From Owenia fusiformis (Eukaryota; Annelida; Polychaeta; Sabellida; Oweniidae), in the NCBI GenBank assembly GCA_903813345.2, contig CAIIXF020000007.1, forward strand, positions 17,781,564 to 17,845,563: 64,000 nucleotides of DNA, given 5' to 3'. A program made the position numbers and the translations under genes. The first letter of the stretch is position 1, and every line of letters starts with the position of its first letter. The notes beneath the pieces are model-generated. The model was not told where the DNA came from. It did no database searches and was given only the letters and a program-made list of their open reading frames with translations. Below are positions 44,285 through 55,519 of the stretch, piece after piece.

Positions 44285-44939
44285 CTGAAATGGAAAGTAC
44301 ACATAAATAAACTGAGTAACCACAAAACGCATCTATACAATTAATTTATATAAAACAATTTAAGCAGTGTCACACTACAATTTCCAAATTCACTATTGAG
44401 AATAAAACTATAGAACTTTGATATATGAACAGGGAAGCATTCTTAATAAAGTCCATGAAGATATAGTATTTACCGTATCCACCAACACCATGGTGGTGAT
44501 AACCGTGTCCATGTCCGTGTCCATGATGCCCACCGTGTCCGTGATGTCCACCGTGTCCGTGATGTCCACCGTGTCCGTGATGTCCACTGTGTCCATGATG
44601 TCCACCGTGTCCGTGATGTCCACCGTGTCCATGATGTCCACTATGTCCGTGATGTCCACCGTGTCCGTGATGTCCACCGTGATGTCCACCGTGTCCACCG
44701 TGTCCGTGATGTCCACCGTGTCCGTGATGATGTCCGTAATCGTTCACTGGTTGCAGAGAGTTAGCACCCTGGGATGGTATAACATTAGAATGCCTTGCTT
44801 GAGACACTGGAAGTGCTCTAGAATATGTGGCAACAGCGTTGATTTCCGCATCTTGGTATTCATTTGCTTTGTCGTTGATATCCCCAGCTTGCGCTAAGGC
44901 AAATATGGCCAGCAAAGCTGACGCTAACCAGCCTCTCAT
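43476..44939 (-). CDS. Secreted Gly/His-rich protein with chitin-binding-like core, 2 exons
   Basis: 424 residues from exon 1 (44474-44939) and exon 2 (43476-44284), joined in phase 1 across a 189-bp intron. Residues 1-18 are a signal peptide (MRGWLASALLAIFALAQAG). A short spacer leads into a Gly/His block (GHGGHHGHGG units, about 70-150). Next comes a six-cysteine segment: YCDELYDGDYA, DPKCTFVKCSN and FNCAEGSYN, then after a small GHGHGH insert DFCHVNDHH and YHVCGHH. The DGDY, CxFxxC and C-x9-C pattern resembles the peritrophin/CBM14 chitin-binding family. The C-terminal half is GHHxGHGH repeats to the end. His clusters of this kind bind Zn or Cu, and Gly-His proteins harden annelid jaws and squid beaks, so a sclerotised or metal-binding chitin composite is plausible (inference). 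Open frames in the other phases (Met/Thr/Ala- or Asp/Ile/Thr-rich) are by-products of the repeat. Confidence 0.88.
44474..44939 (-). CDS. Exon 1 of Gly/His protein: signal peptide and first GH block
   Basis: 155 codons plus one base, ATG at 44937-44939, donor G|GTAAAT. DNA repeats of CACGGTGGACATCACGGACA type encode the GHGGHH units. Confidence 0.85.
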
Positions 44940-44987
44940 CGTGATGCTTTTTCAACTTTCAGAGACTCACCCGAAAAAGCTTTTGAT

Positions 44988-44998
44988 CACTTATATGA
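44988..44998 (-). promoter_or_regulatory. TATA box of the Gly/His gene
   Basis: CATATAAGT on the minus strand, about 52 bp before the ATG at 44939, with an ATTGG (inverted CCAAT) about 10 bp further upstream. Confidence 0.45.
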
Positions 44999-45059
44999 TG
45001 AACCAATCCCAGATCTATTTTGGCAATCAGCTTGGGGCATATTGGGAACATTTAATGAT

Positions 45060-46587
45060 TGCAATTTGATTTTGATTTTGGTGCCGGGCATATGTACATT
45101 CCGATTAGATTTTAATAATAAATGTTTTGTGAATTTAATAATACTTCATATATTCATGATCATTTCAATTGGATTGTGATTAAATAAGCAATGACAGTGC
45201 TATCCTGCAATTAATTAAGTCGCACAATGAAGAGCATTCGGTTTCATAATACTAAACACAACGAGAAACACTATATAATAAACGTCAATACGACGAGATA
45301 ATAGATTTATTATCCAAATTGAATAATAACTAATAAGATCAGTTACTGTTGAATAACATTCTGCCTGGGATTTGTTATTAATCATATAGAAATGTCTTAT
45401 CCGAACAGCTTACATGTACGTATTATCCGTTGCGGCGATTAACAATTTTACATATCTAATTAGCTAAGTAAATAAACATGCGTCGACGCAGTCGCAGTTG
45501 ACTATGAAAAGCTCAATCATCAATCTTATTTTTATTTTCTTGATTTAAAGATTTATTATGTTTAAAAAAGAAAATGTTTGATTTTTAAGTTCAACCTTTA
45601 ATTCTTATTATCAAGAACGCGCATGCAAATTCGCCAACCATGTACATTGTTTGCAGTCTGAGCAATTTAATGTAAATGATTGTATATTTTTCGATATACT
45701 GTAATACTATTCATTATTTGTAAAATTGAACCGAGTATAATCTAAAATTAATCAGCTTTAAATACATTATATGTCATAAAAGTTGCCTTAAAACAATACA
45801 ATTCGTGCGTTTGTAAATGCTCTAAAGCCCCGCTAGTATACGAACGAATCCTAAATAGAAATGAGTAAAATTCGTTCCCATTAGTGTGTACACGTTCTAC
45901 ACCGAGACTTCTCCTTTAAATCAAATCAGTCCACTAGTATGAGTTTAGAATGGACAGAGGGACGGATGTCTTCATTCAATGGGATGATTAAGATATTTCA
46001 AAACCAGTGTCATTCTTCTATGCATACATCACTCCAATCATAACATAAAACAAGCTGTTTATTTTAAAACTATTCTTTACGAATCTATGATAAGTGTATA
46101 ATGTTCAATCATACAAATCGCAGTCAGTGATTGTTCTCCACACTCACCCCTCCCCTTCCTGACATGAACTATTTTGTAAAACCATTGACAGTGTGGAAAG
46201 GATTCTTACACTCGAGTGTCAAGGGGGGGGGGGGCAGTTACAGAAATATACAAGGCGATGGTTCAAATTGGACAATTTTCAAAACTGCTCAACATGGTGA
46301 AAACTTCACGTTTTTAAAGAATGCTTGCCCGGCGAGTGGTTTGCTCTGGATTGCGAGAGAACAAAAACTTTGAGTTAGGATTTTTCCTAATACTATCTAT
46401 ACTAAACAACTTTTTAAACCGTCTCTGACTACATATCATGCCAATTAATACCATTATTGTGTTGACAGGATTAAATATGATATCTATGGAATTATAATTT
46501 AATGAACTCAATAGTCTAAATGATAATAAGTTCATAATTTAGTCTTGGCTGACTAGTCTTGCATCATCAGAGTTGGATTGCAAATAC
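45060..46587. other. Intergenic, nothing recognised
   Basis: AT-rich, with one poly-G run near 46225. No supported gene. Confidence 0.5.
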
Positions 46588-46870
46588 CTCCCTAAATCAA
46601 ATATTTAAAATTTACAAATTTACTAGTGTACGGGGTGGGGAAACAAGTCTCCATCCAACCACTAAAGTTTAAAAGGATGACTATAGTGTCCCGTGAATTC
46701 ATTATAATTATCTTAGACAATAGTGAAGCGGTACAATCATTGGAGTGTTAATTAATCGGAATGCAAGTTTGATTTAAAATAACTCCTTTGGATCAAATAT
46801 TTAAATTCTACTAGAATGCGGGGAGTGGAAACAAGTCTCCATTCAAGCACTAAATATCAAAAGAAAGATT
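46588..46870 (+). repeat. Local tandem duplication, about 200-bp period
   Basis: AATCAAATATTTAAA followed by GGAAACAAGTCTCCAT and AACCACTAAA-type sequence occurs at about 46594-46690 and again, diverged, at about 46791-46870. Confidence 0.5.
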
Positions 46871-48915
46871 TCAGTACCCACTAACTTCACTCCCGGACTT
46901 CACTATTCACCACCACCTCTCCCCTTCCCCAAGTATCCCTTATGACCCCAGAATGTTCGTTTCTGTGCCCCCCCCCCTGTCCATGGCCAGTAAGTAATCT
47001 ATGTGTATATTGGCTCCCTCCCAAAGGTGGGAAAACCAGATGCAGGCATAGACATTGACAAGGTGAGGGGATTTAAATATAAAAAAGTCTTGTTTTTGGC
47101 TCCGACTTATATATTTTGGCACTGTTTAACGAAGCCGGTTTAAGGAATGAGAGGCAGAAATAATTCCTAGAAATAAGATGGCCTAATCGCGATAGCCGCG
47201 ACCCCTTTGTCTTTATCCTTCCACAATCGGCAGATAAGAGTGGCTCTGGCATACCAGAATGAGATGGCCTGTCTTTACCGTAATCAAGATATGGTACCTA
47301 ACCGCAGGTTAAGATTGTTAAAACGCTGAAAATAAAACTTGATTCCTCTCAATTTACATAAAAATGAAACAGATTAGATTCGAATCTCAGTCACACCAGC
47401 ACCACTGGTCAAAGGAAGTACAAATATCTATATTAATCAAATGTCTGAGAATTTGATAACTGTCTGGGATCCAATGTTAATTTTATTGAAGCAAACTAAG
47501 AAAAGATGAATTTTAAACGTTTAGAGGGAAAAGTCAAATATGCATTGATACCCTAAAAATAATTCATTAAAGTGTCGTACACATTTTATAACATTTATAT
47601 AAATAAAACAAATAAAGCACAACCCTAATGCCCTATAATGAATTCATATCGGCGCTAAACGGCCCTTGCAATAAAAACGCATCGAAGCAGGGAATGCTTG
47701 GAAAATTCTTCCGAGACTGACTTTTGTTATTTCAAAATTGAAATATGCCTAATTCCTATGAACACGCGATCTTTTTCCCTGGGTTTTACTCTATTTTAGA
47801 TTTACTAGAAAAATTTTTATATGATGATTGCGTTTGCTTCTCACGAGTTCATTGAAACGTTCAGTCGTAAAACTTTAGAGATCAAAAGACTAATTAGGCA
47901 CCTGATTGCGAAAGTTTGATTGCATTTCGATCGCCGGGATTTTACAAACGTATTGTTTAAGTATCGATCGTGTTCTTGGGATCTTGATAACTTCCTATTT
48001 TAAGTTTTGGGTTGAAAGCAATGAGTATGTCGGACTTTCTCAAGTCCACATAATGAAACAATATCCCTTTATATTAGTCCAATCGGAATTTGCATAAACA
48101 TACCAGTTTTATATTGCAAAAAGAACTGTAATTAATAGCCTACATAAAAGCATCATGATAAATAAAACATTAAAGCATATATAAAGCCTATTGTTATCGC
48201 ACCCATCGCACCCCCCCCCCCCTCCTGGCTACGCCTATGGATATTTTGGCAACTTTCACGTTTACCCCGCCCCCTAATAATTCTTGCGCCCCCTTTAAAT
48301 ATCAGACCCGTCAGGCGTTGAGGCATGGATCAGGATACCCTGACTCCCAAGCTGTGCGACTTCTGGTAACCGCTACACCTATATTCCCGGGGAAAACGCT
48401 TTTAGAAAAATTGTCAAATATGGTCGTGTGTGGGCGGAGGAGGAGGAGAGGCGTGCGTGCATTGTGTGCGACCCTTCATCAGTTGTGTACCTTATTTTTT
48501 GTATGAATTTCTTCCGAATAGTTATGCTAGAGGGGTTCTGATATTTATTTCTGTTTTCAAATGAAATAATTTCACCCTTGCCCGACTGACTTGTAGATAA
48601 TGCACGAATCAAATAGCATGGAGATCAGATAATCAGATTGATTCGTATTTTCGCAATCAGATGAATTAACTTATTGTTTTCTTCGATCAAAAGGCGGTTT
48701 GAAGCTACTTTTACAGGATTTGTAAATTCGCAATCAGACTAGCTTATTTTAATATTTAGTCAGTGCAAGAGGAGGGGACTATAATGTAGAAAATTGTTTT
48801 GATTTCGACACTAACTGAATAATTTATCACAATTGTTAAATAAACAAACAGAAACAAGTTTAAAAATGAGAATAGAGGCAAAAAAAGTCTATACATAAAA
48901 TGTAATTAAAACCCG
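46871..48915. other. Intergenic, nothing recognised
   Basis: Contains C-rich runs (near 46970 and 48208) and a GC-rich patch near 48430-48480. Short frames here lack coding character. Confidence 0.45.
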
Positions 48916-49566
48916 GGAATTAAAAGCAATTTTAGACTGTTAGATGATCTCTTCTGTAATCAAGGTGATGTTGGTACACTTCCGCCGTTAGAAAAACAAA
49001 GACTAAGACAAAGACTATAGCAATTAATCCTTTTGTAATCATTAAATGTTAGATTCTTATTATTTTGTTGGACAATGTTCAGACTTCTGACTAAGATTAA
49101 ATCATTTATGTTTGTATTTAAAAATAGTATTTCAATCAGACAGACGTTCTAATGAGTTAGAAAAATACATTTGTCCATTTCCTCTCAAGAAGTTTTCAAA
49201 GGTAATCAAGTCGATTTGTTTGAGTGTTTAGCATTGTTTTTCATAACTTGACGCTTCCATGAACAGAATGACTTTGAAATGAGTTTTTATAATTTTAGCT
49301 TTTATACGGACATGCTTATTGTATATTTCTATATGAACGTTGTAGTTATGTGATGTAACATCGCCCCCCCCCCCCAATTACAGGTATACAAATTTAGGTT
49401 GGAATGCATTAACTTGCAATTAAAAGCAATTTTAGACTGTTAGATGATCTCTTATGTAATCTAGGTGATGTTGGTACACTTCCGCATTTAAGAAAACAAA
49501 GACTAAAACAAAGAGAACTAAGCAATTAATCCTTTTGTTATCATTAAATGTTAGATTCTCATTTTT
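48916..49566 (+). repeat. Direct repeat pair of about 150 bp, 0.5 kb apart
   Basis: AAAAGCAATTTTAGACTGTT and about 130 following bases at 48921-49062 recur at 49421-49566 with few changes. The intervening DNA is unrelated. Confidence 0.65.
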
Positions 49567-49787
49567 TCGTGGAAACTCCCATATTCATTCACATAATGTC
49601 TTACAGCTATTTCGCAAATGACATAATCCTAAACAACATAATATTGCAGAACTGAGCGAAAAGAAAGGTGGAACAAATCAGATTAAGATATTTTATTTTT
49701 GAAATGCACAAAGGGCAACAGTTGAAGAACAAAAGTTAAAGGCGTTGTGAAATAGATCGTGCTTTTATATGATCCCCTTCTATAGTA

Positions 49788-49912
49788 CCCTACCCTTTGC
49801 ATTTGTTCGACTTCACTTCTCTAATGAGAGTTTCGTCTTCTCGTAGTTTATAATTAGTAGACGAAGCTCTATTTTAAGAAGCGAAGTCAAACGGATGCAG
49901 AAGGAAGCCAAT
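49788..49912. repeat. Small hairpin repeat, dispersed family
   Basis: CCCTTTGCATTTGTTCGACT at the left pairs with AAGCGAAGTCAAACGGATGC at the right through an AGAGTTTCGTCTTC stem. Related sequence occurs near 23870-23912, 25620-25692 and 58190-58245. Confidence 0.5.
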
Positions 49913-50655
49913 AGTTAGATGGTTAACTAATATTAACACAAAATAATAATACATGATAATCAAAAAAATAAACCTCGGTATTCGGGCCTAAAATCCAAGG
50001 ATACGTGTACCATTACTTAAGTGTAAGCTGCAATACCATATCGGATACCTGTACCATTACTCAATAATAACCACTAGTAAGACCATAATACCAAGCTTAA
50101 TAACCATCTTATTGCAATTTATTCCATACGATTTTGTCTTGTGAAATGTGCTTGAAGATAACACGAATGACTGCCCAAGGCTGTAGCCGGAACAGACAAT
50201 TATCTAACACATGTTAAAATCCATTTATAGAACCTATATGGGTATAATTATAATGACTTACTATGTTTCGAATCACTTGGAGAACAGCATAAAAAGTAAA
50301 CAGTTGCACAAATTCATGATTATCGAGATATAAAATGTATCACTTTCAGTTAGAACATTAACAGTGTCATAGAAGTAGATGCATATAGTGTATTTATTGC
50401 ATCAATATTCGTAACATTAATATCTTCGGTTTTTACCCCACGGAGTAAGTTAAACCGAACATAAACAAAACCAGTTACAACAAATGGTACCTACTATCCC
50501 ACATATAATTGACTGCCTTACGCAACAAATATGTAAAATGCTTCAAAACTGTATTCGACCCGATCAAATATAAATTTGATTTAAATATGTGCGATGCCAA
50601 GTACCATTCGTATTGGGTAAACATATTCATTCGTGGTAAACATATTAATTTGTGG

Positions 50656-50675
50656 GGTAAGTCACGTGACTTACC
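50656..50675. promoter_or_regulatory. 20-bp palindrome with a CACGTG core
   Basis: GGTAAGTCACGTGACTTACC is a perfect palindrome around an E-box. The core recurs near 55141, 55438 and, partially, near 55381 and 55500. GTCACGTGAC is the kind of site bound by USF/TFE-type bHLH-zip factors; binding here is not shown. Confidence 0.35.
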
Positions 50676-50696
50676 GAATGCTTTTATATAAACCAA

Positions 50697-51162
50697 GGTA
50701 TGAGGTTCCATATCCATCCGCCAAAAGGTATGACTATATAGTCCATTTAAAAAACCTGCGATTTGTTGCAAATAAGGCCATGGATGGCTTCTAGGATACC
50801 TAGTATGCCATTATTTGGTATCAAAATAAAGAGGATGAGTTCAACTCTCATTTTAAGTACAAAAAGAGCGATGTAGGTCAAAAATAGTTCCGACGTGATC
50901 GTGTTTACTACGCGTGTGCACGTCATTTCCGTATTGTCCAAATGTTAGCAAATGGGAGTTGCAATAAATGAACGCTGATATCTCGAAAAGTAACCTGACT
51001 CTCTATAATTTGATGTAGATTAATCGAATCCCTATATAAACAGGTACATTTTGATATATAACATGATGGGGGGTAAGCGTTTCATAGTAGGTAACGAACG
51101 CCATTTGTCCCAAATATTGGAAGGAATTTTCAAAATTCGTGTTAGATTACGGTACTCGTACC
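50697..51162 (+). repeat. Direct repeat, left copy
   Basis: Starts GGTATGAGGTTCC and ends ACGGTACTCGTACC; the outer 8 bp form an imperfect inverted pair (GGTAYGAG). Flanks: CCAA on the left, TTAA on the right. Confidence 0.75.
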
Positions 51163-51201
51163 TTAATTGAGCCCAAATTCGACCTTGAAACTGTCTGCAA
51201 C

Positions 51202-52089
51202 ATGGATGTAAGTACAAAACTTTACATTTTCCCGACTTGTATCGTATTGTATCCATTTATATTCAGTTATATGATGACTTAAAGGTCTTTTGTCGACCAT
51301 TGCCCCTATATATGCTTCAAAATAGTAGATTTACAGTGAATATAAGTCAATTGAACACCCACTCAGATAGCAAAAATAGCATGCTTTTCTCGAATTTTTC
51401 TGAATTGCGTTCAATGTTCCCTTCAGGAGTCTGACACTGTATAGTGGTGTTCCAACCCTCATAATTTCAGTATTTCTTGATAGATCGAAACGTTTTCATG
51501 CCCAAAAATGGTAATTTAACCTAATAATTGGCCAAAAATCAGTAACTTTGGTATCCAGAAATAGCGTTTTTATATTAAATTACCCCCAAATTAAGCTTAC
51601 GTTTCCTAATTTATTCATGTTTTTTATGTGATTTTTTTTTGATTAACATCTATTTTTATTTGATTAACAAAATTCATTTAATTTATCTTTCTTTTTTAGC
51701 ACACAAGTATAAATGAACTGATAGAAAATATCAGCAGAGAGTACAGAGATACCTTGCTGGAGAGACTGACACACCCAGACAGAACGGTTAATGTCGGTAC
51801 TTGTAAAAATTGGATAAAAGCTAAAAGTGGAAAGGGTTATGGCCAAATAAAAGTGACGTATCGGGGTTGGGGGGCTCGGCCAGTGAATTGTCATCAGCTT
51901 ATTTACATTTTACATTTTAACACTCCCTTAGCTAGAAATGAACAAATCTCACATCTATGCCATTCTAAAACGTGTATCAACATAGACCATCTCTGTGCCG
52001 AGTCCCCCCAAAATAACAACCTCAGAAAAGTTTGCTTCATGAATGGGATTTGCTTTGGTCATGATGGCCCAAAATGTTTATTAGAGTGA
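51202..52089 (+). CDS. His-Me finger (zinc-binding) nuclease-like protein
   Basis: The main exon is 51700-52089 after a strong acceptor (ATCTTTCTTTTTTAG). A tiny first exon, ATG GAT at 51202-51207 followed by a perfect GTAAGT donor, joins in phase 0 and gives 131 residues. The body has GYGQIKV, CHQLIYIL, ISHLCHSKTCINIDHLC and an NNNLRK tail, matching the zinc-binding His-Me endonuclease fold of homing-endonuclease relatives (the SHLCH-x3-C-x4-HL core). The likely catalytic His and zinc Cys/His residues are present. It lies inside the transposon unit, convergent with the transposase, so it is probably element-borne. Whether it cuts DNA or helps transposition is unknown. The mini-exon is less certain than the main exon. 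Confidence 0.65.
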
Positions 52090-52310
52090 ATTCGCAGTTT
52101 GTCAAAGAGGGTTCCAATGTTACATTTAAAAGCATTTATATTTTGTTCTTCTCACTTTGTTTCTTTACAGTTTTGATCCTTTCCCTTTGGCACTTGTGCT
52201 TAGCTATTTTTAGAAATAGGGGCAATTAAGATCAACTACGTTGTGGTAAGGCTAGAGAATAAATAACAACAACACATATATTATAGAATTAATGGGAGAT
52301 ATTTATTGGT

Positions 52311-54151
52311 CTAAACATAATTGTGATCAGAAATTGTTCCATTTTTCCCTAGTCTTGCCCCTTCAACACTTAAAGTTGCTAGTCTTTTGAGGCCAATTTT
52401 AGCATTTCTTGCAGAAACTCTCCTTTGCTTTGTTTTACACTTCCTTTGAAGGGTAAGTTTCTTTCCATTTGCTATATGCATTGCCTCCAAATTGATCACA
52501 GCCTTTTTACAAGTAAGGTTTGCACCGATTTTTTCATTTGCCATGATTATGGACTTTGGAGTGCCGATAGAATGGGAGTGCATTGCACTGTCAAAACGAC
52601 CATATACATTTTTAGAAGACGTTTTTGATTTTGGCAATGTCTTAAGTGTCCTCAAATGACAAGCCTCTGTCTTGTTGGTGTTTGTTGTTTTGAACATTTG
52701 TCTTATCGTATCAGCATTTAACATATAGTCAATGCATGCTTGTAGCTTTGCTATATCAGCAGGAGTTGCTTGTATATATTGATTACAAGGTAAGTAATTG
52801 AGAATCGTTTTCACATTGCATTGCAGTGATGTTTTTTTGCAATGAGTGTGGTCACCCATTATACAGCGAAGGAGATGCGTGCGTTTTTTTTCGATCAACT
52901 CAAAAAATTTGAAATCTTTTCTAGAAAATTTTCGCCTTGCTGTGTAGAGCTCTGAGATACATCTACTTGAAAGATATTCTGACATTTTAGCCCTTTTGTA
53001 TCCATAACTTTGATCCGTGCTTTTGCCAATCATTATTTGACTAAATGTTTGAGAATAAAATTTTCTCTTCAAACCACGGCCTTTGTGCACAACGCATTCT
53101 AGAGGTTGAACGTTGATGTTTGTAAGTGTCTTTTTCACACTTGTATTACCGTCTGTGGTAGCGTGAGTGATAGTTAAGTCTTGAGAAGCCTCTGTTATGA
53201 GAACTGATGCAGCCATACTCTCTGAATTACCTATCGCTTTCTGGTTTTCGAAATTTGCACTGGAACATCCATCCATCTTCCCTTTACAAGCCAGCCCATG
53301 CCTGCTACATAGCTTATTGTACGCTTTATTCGCCAGAATTAGATTGGTCTCTTCATGTAGCAACGGCGTATAGCTTTGCGTTCCCGGTTGAGAAAAAGCA
53401 CGGCCTTTTGGGTTGTTGTTGAAGGCAGTGTCCAGTTGTACAACACACTCTTTTGTGCTCGATGACTCGTGATACGTTTTACAAGCTCTCGGTTTTTCAC
53501 ATTCTGGTCATCATTAAGGGCAGAGTACGTTTTTGATGATGCATCTACTAATCTTTGCAAGGTCGACCTTCCGATAGGTGGCATATCTAAAGTAGTCATT
53601 AATAATCTGATGTCATCCATCGGTATTGATGTCTTCAACATGAATGTACCCAGCTGGTAGTTGCACATTGCTTTTTGGCGTCCAGGTACCTGATTTGATG
53701 TCTTTCCGATTGATAGGTAAGTCTTAAATGTACATGATGTGAATCGACACTGCTTGCATTTCATTGCGTATGCATAACCTAAGCCTTGTTGCTCCTCTTT
53801 GTTGGCAGGTAAGCAAAACTCAGGCGTTTTACATTTTGGACTAACGGTTTGATGATCTTTGATTGTTCTATTGATCATTACCATTAGCTGCTCCATATTA
53901 ACGAGTCTGTTTCCCTTGACTGTGCGACTGTTCACACTTGTTCTCAATTTAGTGAAAAACACATCTCTTTTCTCTGGTCTCAGGCTGCTGAGTGGAATAC
54001 CGCAAGCCCTTAGAGATGTATCACTGTCCAATCTGAAGAATCTATTTTTGACATTTGGCTGGGTATTTCTAGTTCTGGCCTGACCACTATTGTTGTAGCA
54101 ATGCTTGTTATTGATCTCAAATGTATGTTTTTTTCTACTTCCCTTCGCCAT
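52311..54151 (-). pseudogene. DDE transposase (Mutator/Kolobok-like), one frameshift
   Basis: Two overlapping frames: 53339-54151 (ATG at 54151, MAKGSRKKHTF…) and 52311 to about 53370. They differ by a shift near 53345-53375 and read as one protein of about 610 residues. The N-terminal part has Cys-rich, zinc-binding-looking segments (MKCKQCRFTSC) and a helical LPPIGRSTLQRLV-like region. The second part has ATTDGNTSVKK, a likely catalytic Asp, then LECVVHKGRGLKRK, whose C-x2-H fits the motif shared by Mutator- and Kolobok-type DDE enzymes, and MGDHTHCKK, a further zinc-type cluster. The inner TTAA flanks would suit Kolobok, which duplicates TTAA. I could not fix all acidic residues. The shift is either inactivating or a sequencing error; the rest is intact, so decay is recent. 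Confidence 0.65.
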
Positions 54152-54647
54152 TTTACAGCTTGAACTGTTTAGTTTATTGATTTAGGTTTCCAAAGAAACT
54201 TAATTGATAATACATATGACTAAATAAGTATGTATGACGTCATCTACACAGAGCTTTGCATGCTTCGTCAAAGCACTTGGTCAGAATGGAGGAAATAGTG
54301 GAAAAAAGTCAGACAAGATGCATTTAAAAGTTAAAATTTCGTTCAGATGAAACACTTACCAGTGTTAATGGATGTCATATCCTGAAATATACTTACCTTG
54401 GGCTTAATAATCAACAATAATCTCGGAGAAAGTCAGGTTACTTTTGTGACGTCATCGCTGCAAAGTTTGATAGCATATTTTAGGGTATTTCGGGGTATCA
54501 AAAAATCGCTTCACACCCCCCCTTTTACAAAATTTTTTTTTCCTACATCAAAATTGGACTTAAAATCAATGTTTCAAGTGTAGAATAGTGCAATCAACCA
54601 TAAAAATGAATTATCTCGATAATTGGAAACATGCCAAAATCTATTAA
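54152..54647. other. Transposon 5' flank, non-coding
   Basis: Upstream of the transposase ATG (minus), inside the right direct repeat; AT-rich, no TIR partner at the opposite inner end. Confidence 0.4.
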
Positions 54648-55116
54648 GGTATGAGGTTCCATATCCATCCGCCAAAAGGTATGACCCCTATATAGTCCAT
54701 TTAAAAAACCTGCGATTTGTTGCAAATAAGGCCATGGATGGCTTCTAGGATACCTAGTATGCCATTATTTGGTATCAAAATAAAGAGGATGAGTTCAACT
54801 CTCATTTTAAGTACAAAAAGAGCGATGTAGGTCAAAAATAGTTCTGACGTGATCGTGTTTACTACGCGTGTGCACGTCATTTCCGTATTGTCCAAATGTT
54901 AGCAAATGGGAGTTGCAATAAATGAACGCTGATATCTCGAAAAGTAACCTGACTCTCTATAATTTGATGTAGATTAATCGAATCCCTATATAAACAGGTA
55001 CATTTTGATATATAACATGATGGGGGGTAAGCGTTTCATAGTAGGTAACGAACGCCATTTGTCCCAAATATTGGAAGGAATTTTCAAAATTCGTGTTAGA
55101 TTACGGTACTCGTACC
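54648..55116 (+). repeat. Direct repeat, right copy
   Basis: Same orientation as the left copy, with only a few differences (for example a short CCC insertion near 54686 and a C-to-T change near 54844). Flanks: TTAA on the left, CCAA on the right. Confidence 0.75.
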
Positions 55117-55136
55117 CCAATGTTCACTGTTTTGAT

Positions 55137-55515
55137 GTGGGGTAAGTCACGTGACTTCGACCATGTGACTTGCGCCATCTATATATTCAAAGAGCTCTGG
55201 TGTGATTCTCCAATCGCGAAAACGTATCTTCTATTAAGAAAGGATCGCTTGTAGCCTCATGCCTGTTGTAATGATCTAATAACTTCTCAATTTCCTCTGT
55301 GAATTGTGAATATGAATCGTATTCAAATATTCTTTTTCCTCGCTTGTTTCATCCATTTTGAAATAATTTCTACGTCACTGGTCACGTGATTTACCGAATG
55401 GTTTTATGCTACATGCAGCATGTGTCATTTATGTGGGGTAAGTCACGTGACTTACGCCACATAATTTTATGTGAAAGTACATGTCATTAATTATGTGGGG
55501 TAAGTCACCATATGT
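55137..55515. repeat. Cluster of TGTGGGGTAAGTCACGTG repeats
   Basis: Four copies or part-copies of the motif within about 380 bp (near 55137, 55381, 55434 and 55494), irregularly spaced. The copy at 55438-55455 is a complete 18-bp palindrome. Confidence 0.5.
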
Positions 55516-55519
55516 CCGT

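Larger units (their letters stand above)
50697..55116. mobile_element. Composite transposon unit between two direct repeats
   Basis: Near-identical direct repeats (50697-51162 and 54648-55116) flank 3.5 kb that encodes a His-Me-finger gene (plus) and a DDE transposase (minus), converging. CCAA lies immediately outside both repeats, and TTAA immediately inside both. A transposase between repeats of this size rules against a simple LTR retrotransposon. Integration of a circle by recombination between two copies of the repeat would give exactly this flank pattern. Confidence 0.6.

Noticed and set aside
43469-44897. Long Met/Thr/Ala- or Asp/Ile/Thr-rich open frames on both strands over the Gly/His gene
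   Set aside because: Codon repeats for Gly and His leave all frames open. Only the Gly/His frame has a signal peptide, matching splice phase and conserved cysteines.
48237-48506. 89-residue plus-strand frame in a GC-richer patch
   Set aside because: No domain, no signal peptide and no neighbouring exon; the Arg-rich stretch comes from GGAGGAGG DNA.
50697-55116. LTR retrotransposon
   Set aside because: The direct repeats lack TG...CA ends, and the interior encodes a DDE transposase and a His-Me protein, not gag or reverse transcriptase. I saw no primer-binding site.
55137-55515. CRISPR-like or other regularly spaced array
   Set aside because: Spacing is irregular, the repeats are palindromic E-box motifs, and the genome is clearly eukaryotic.
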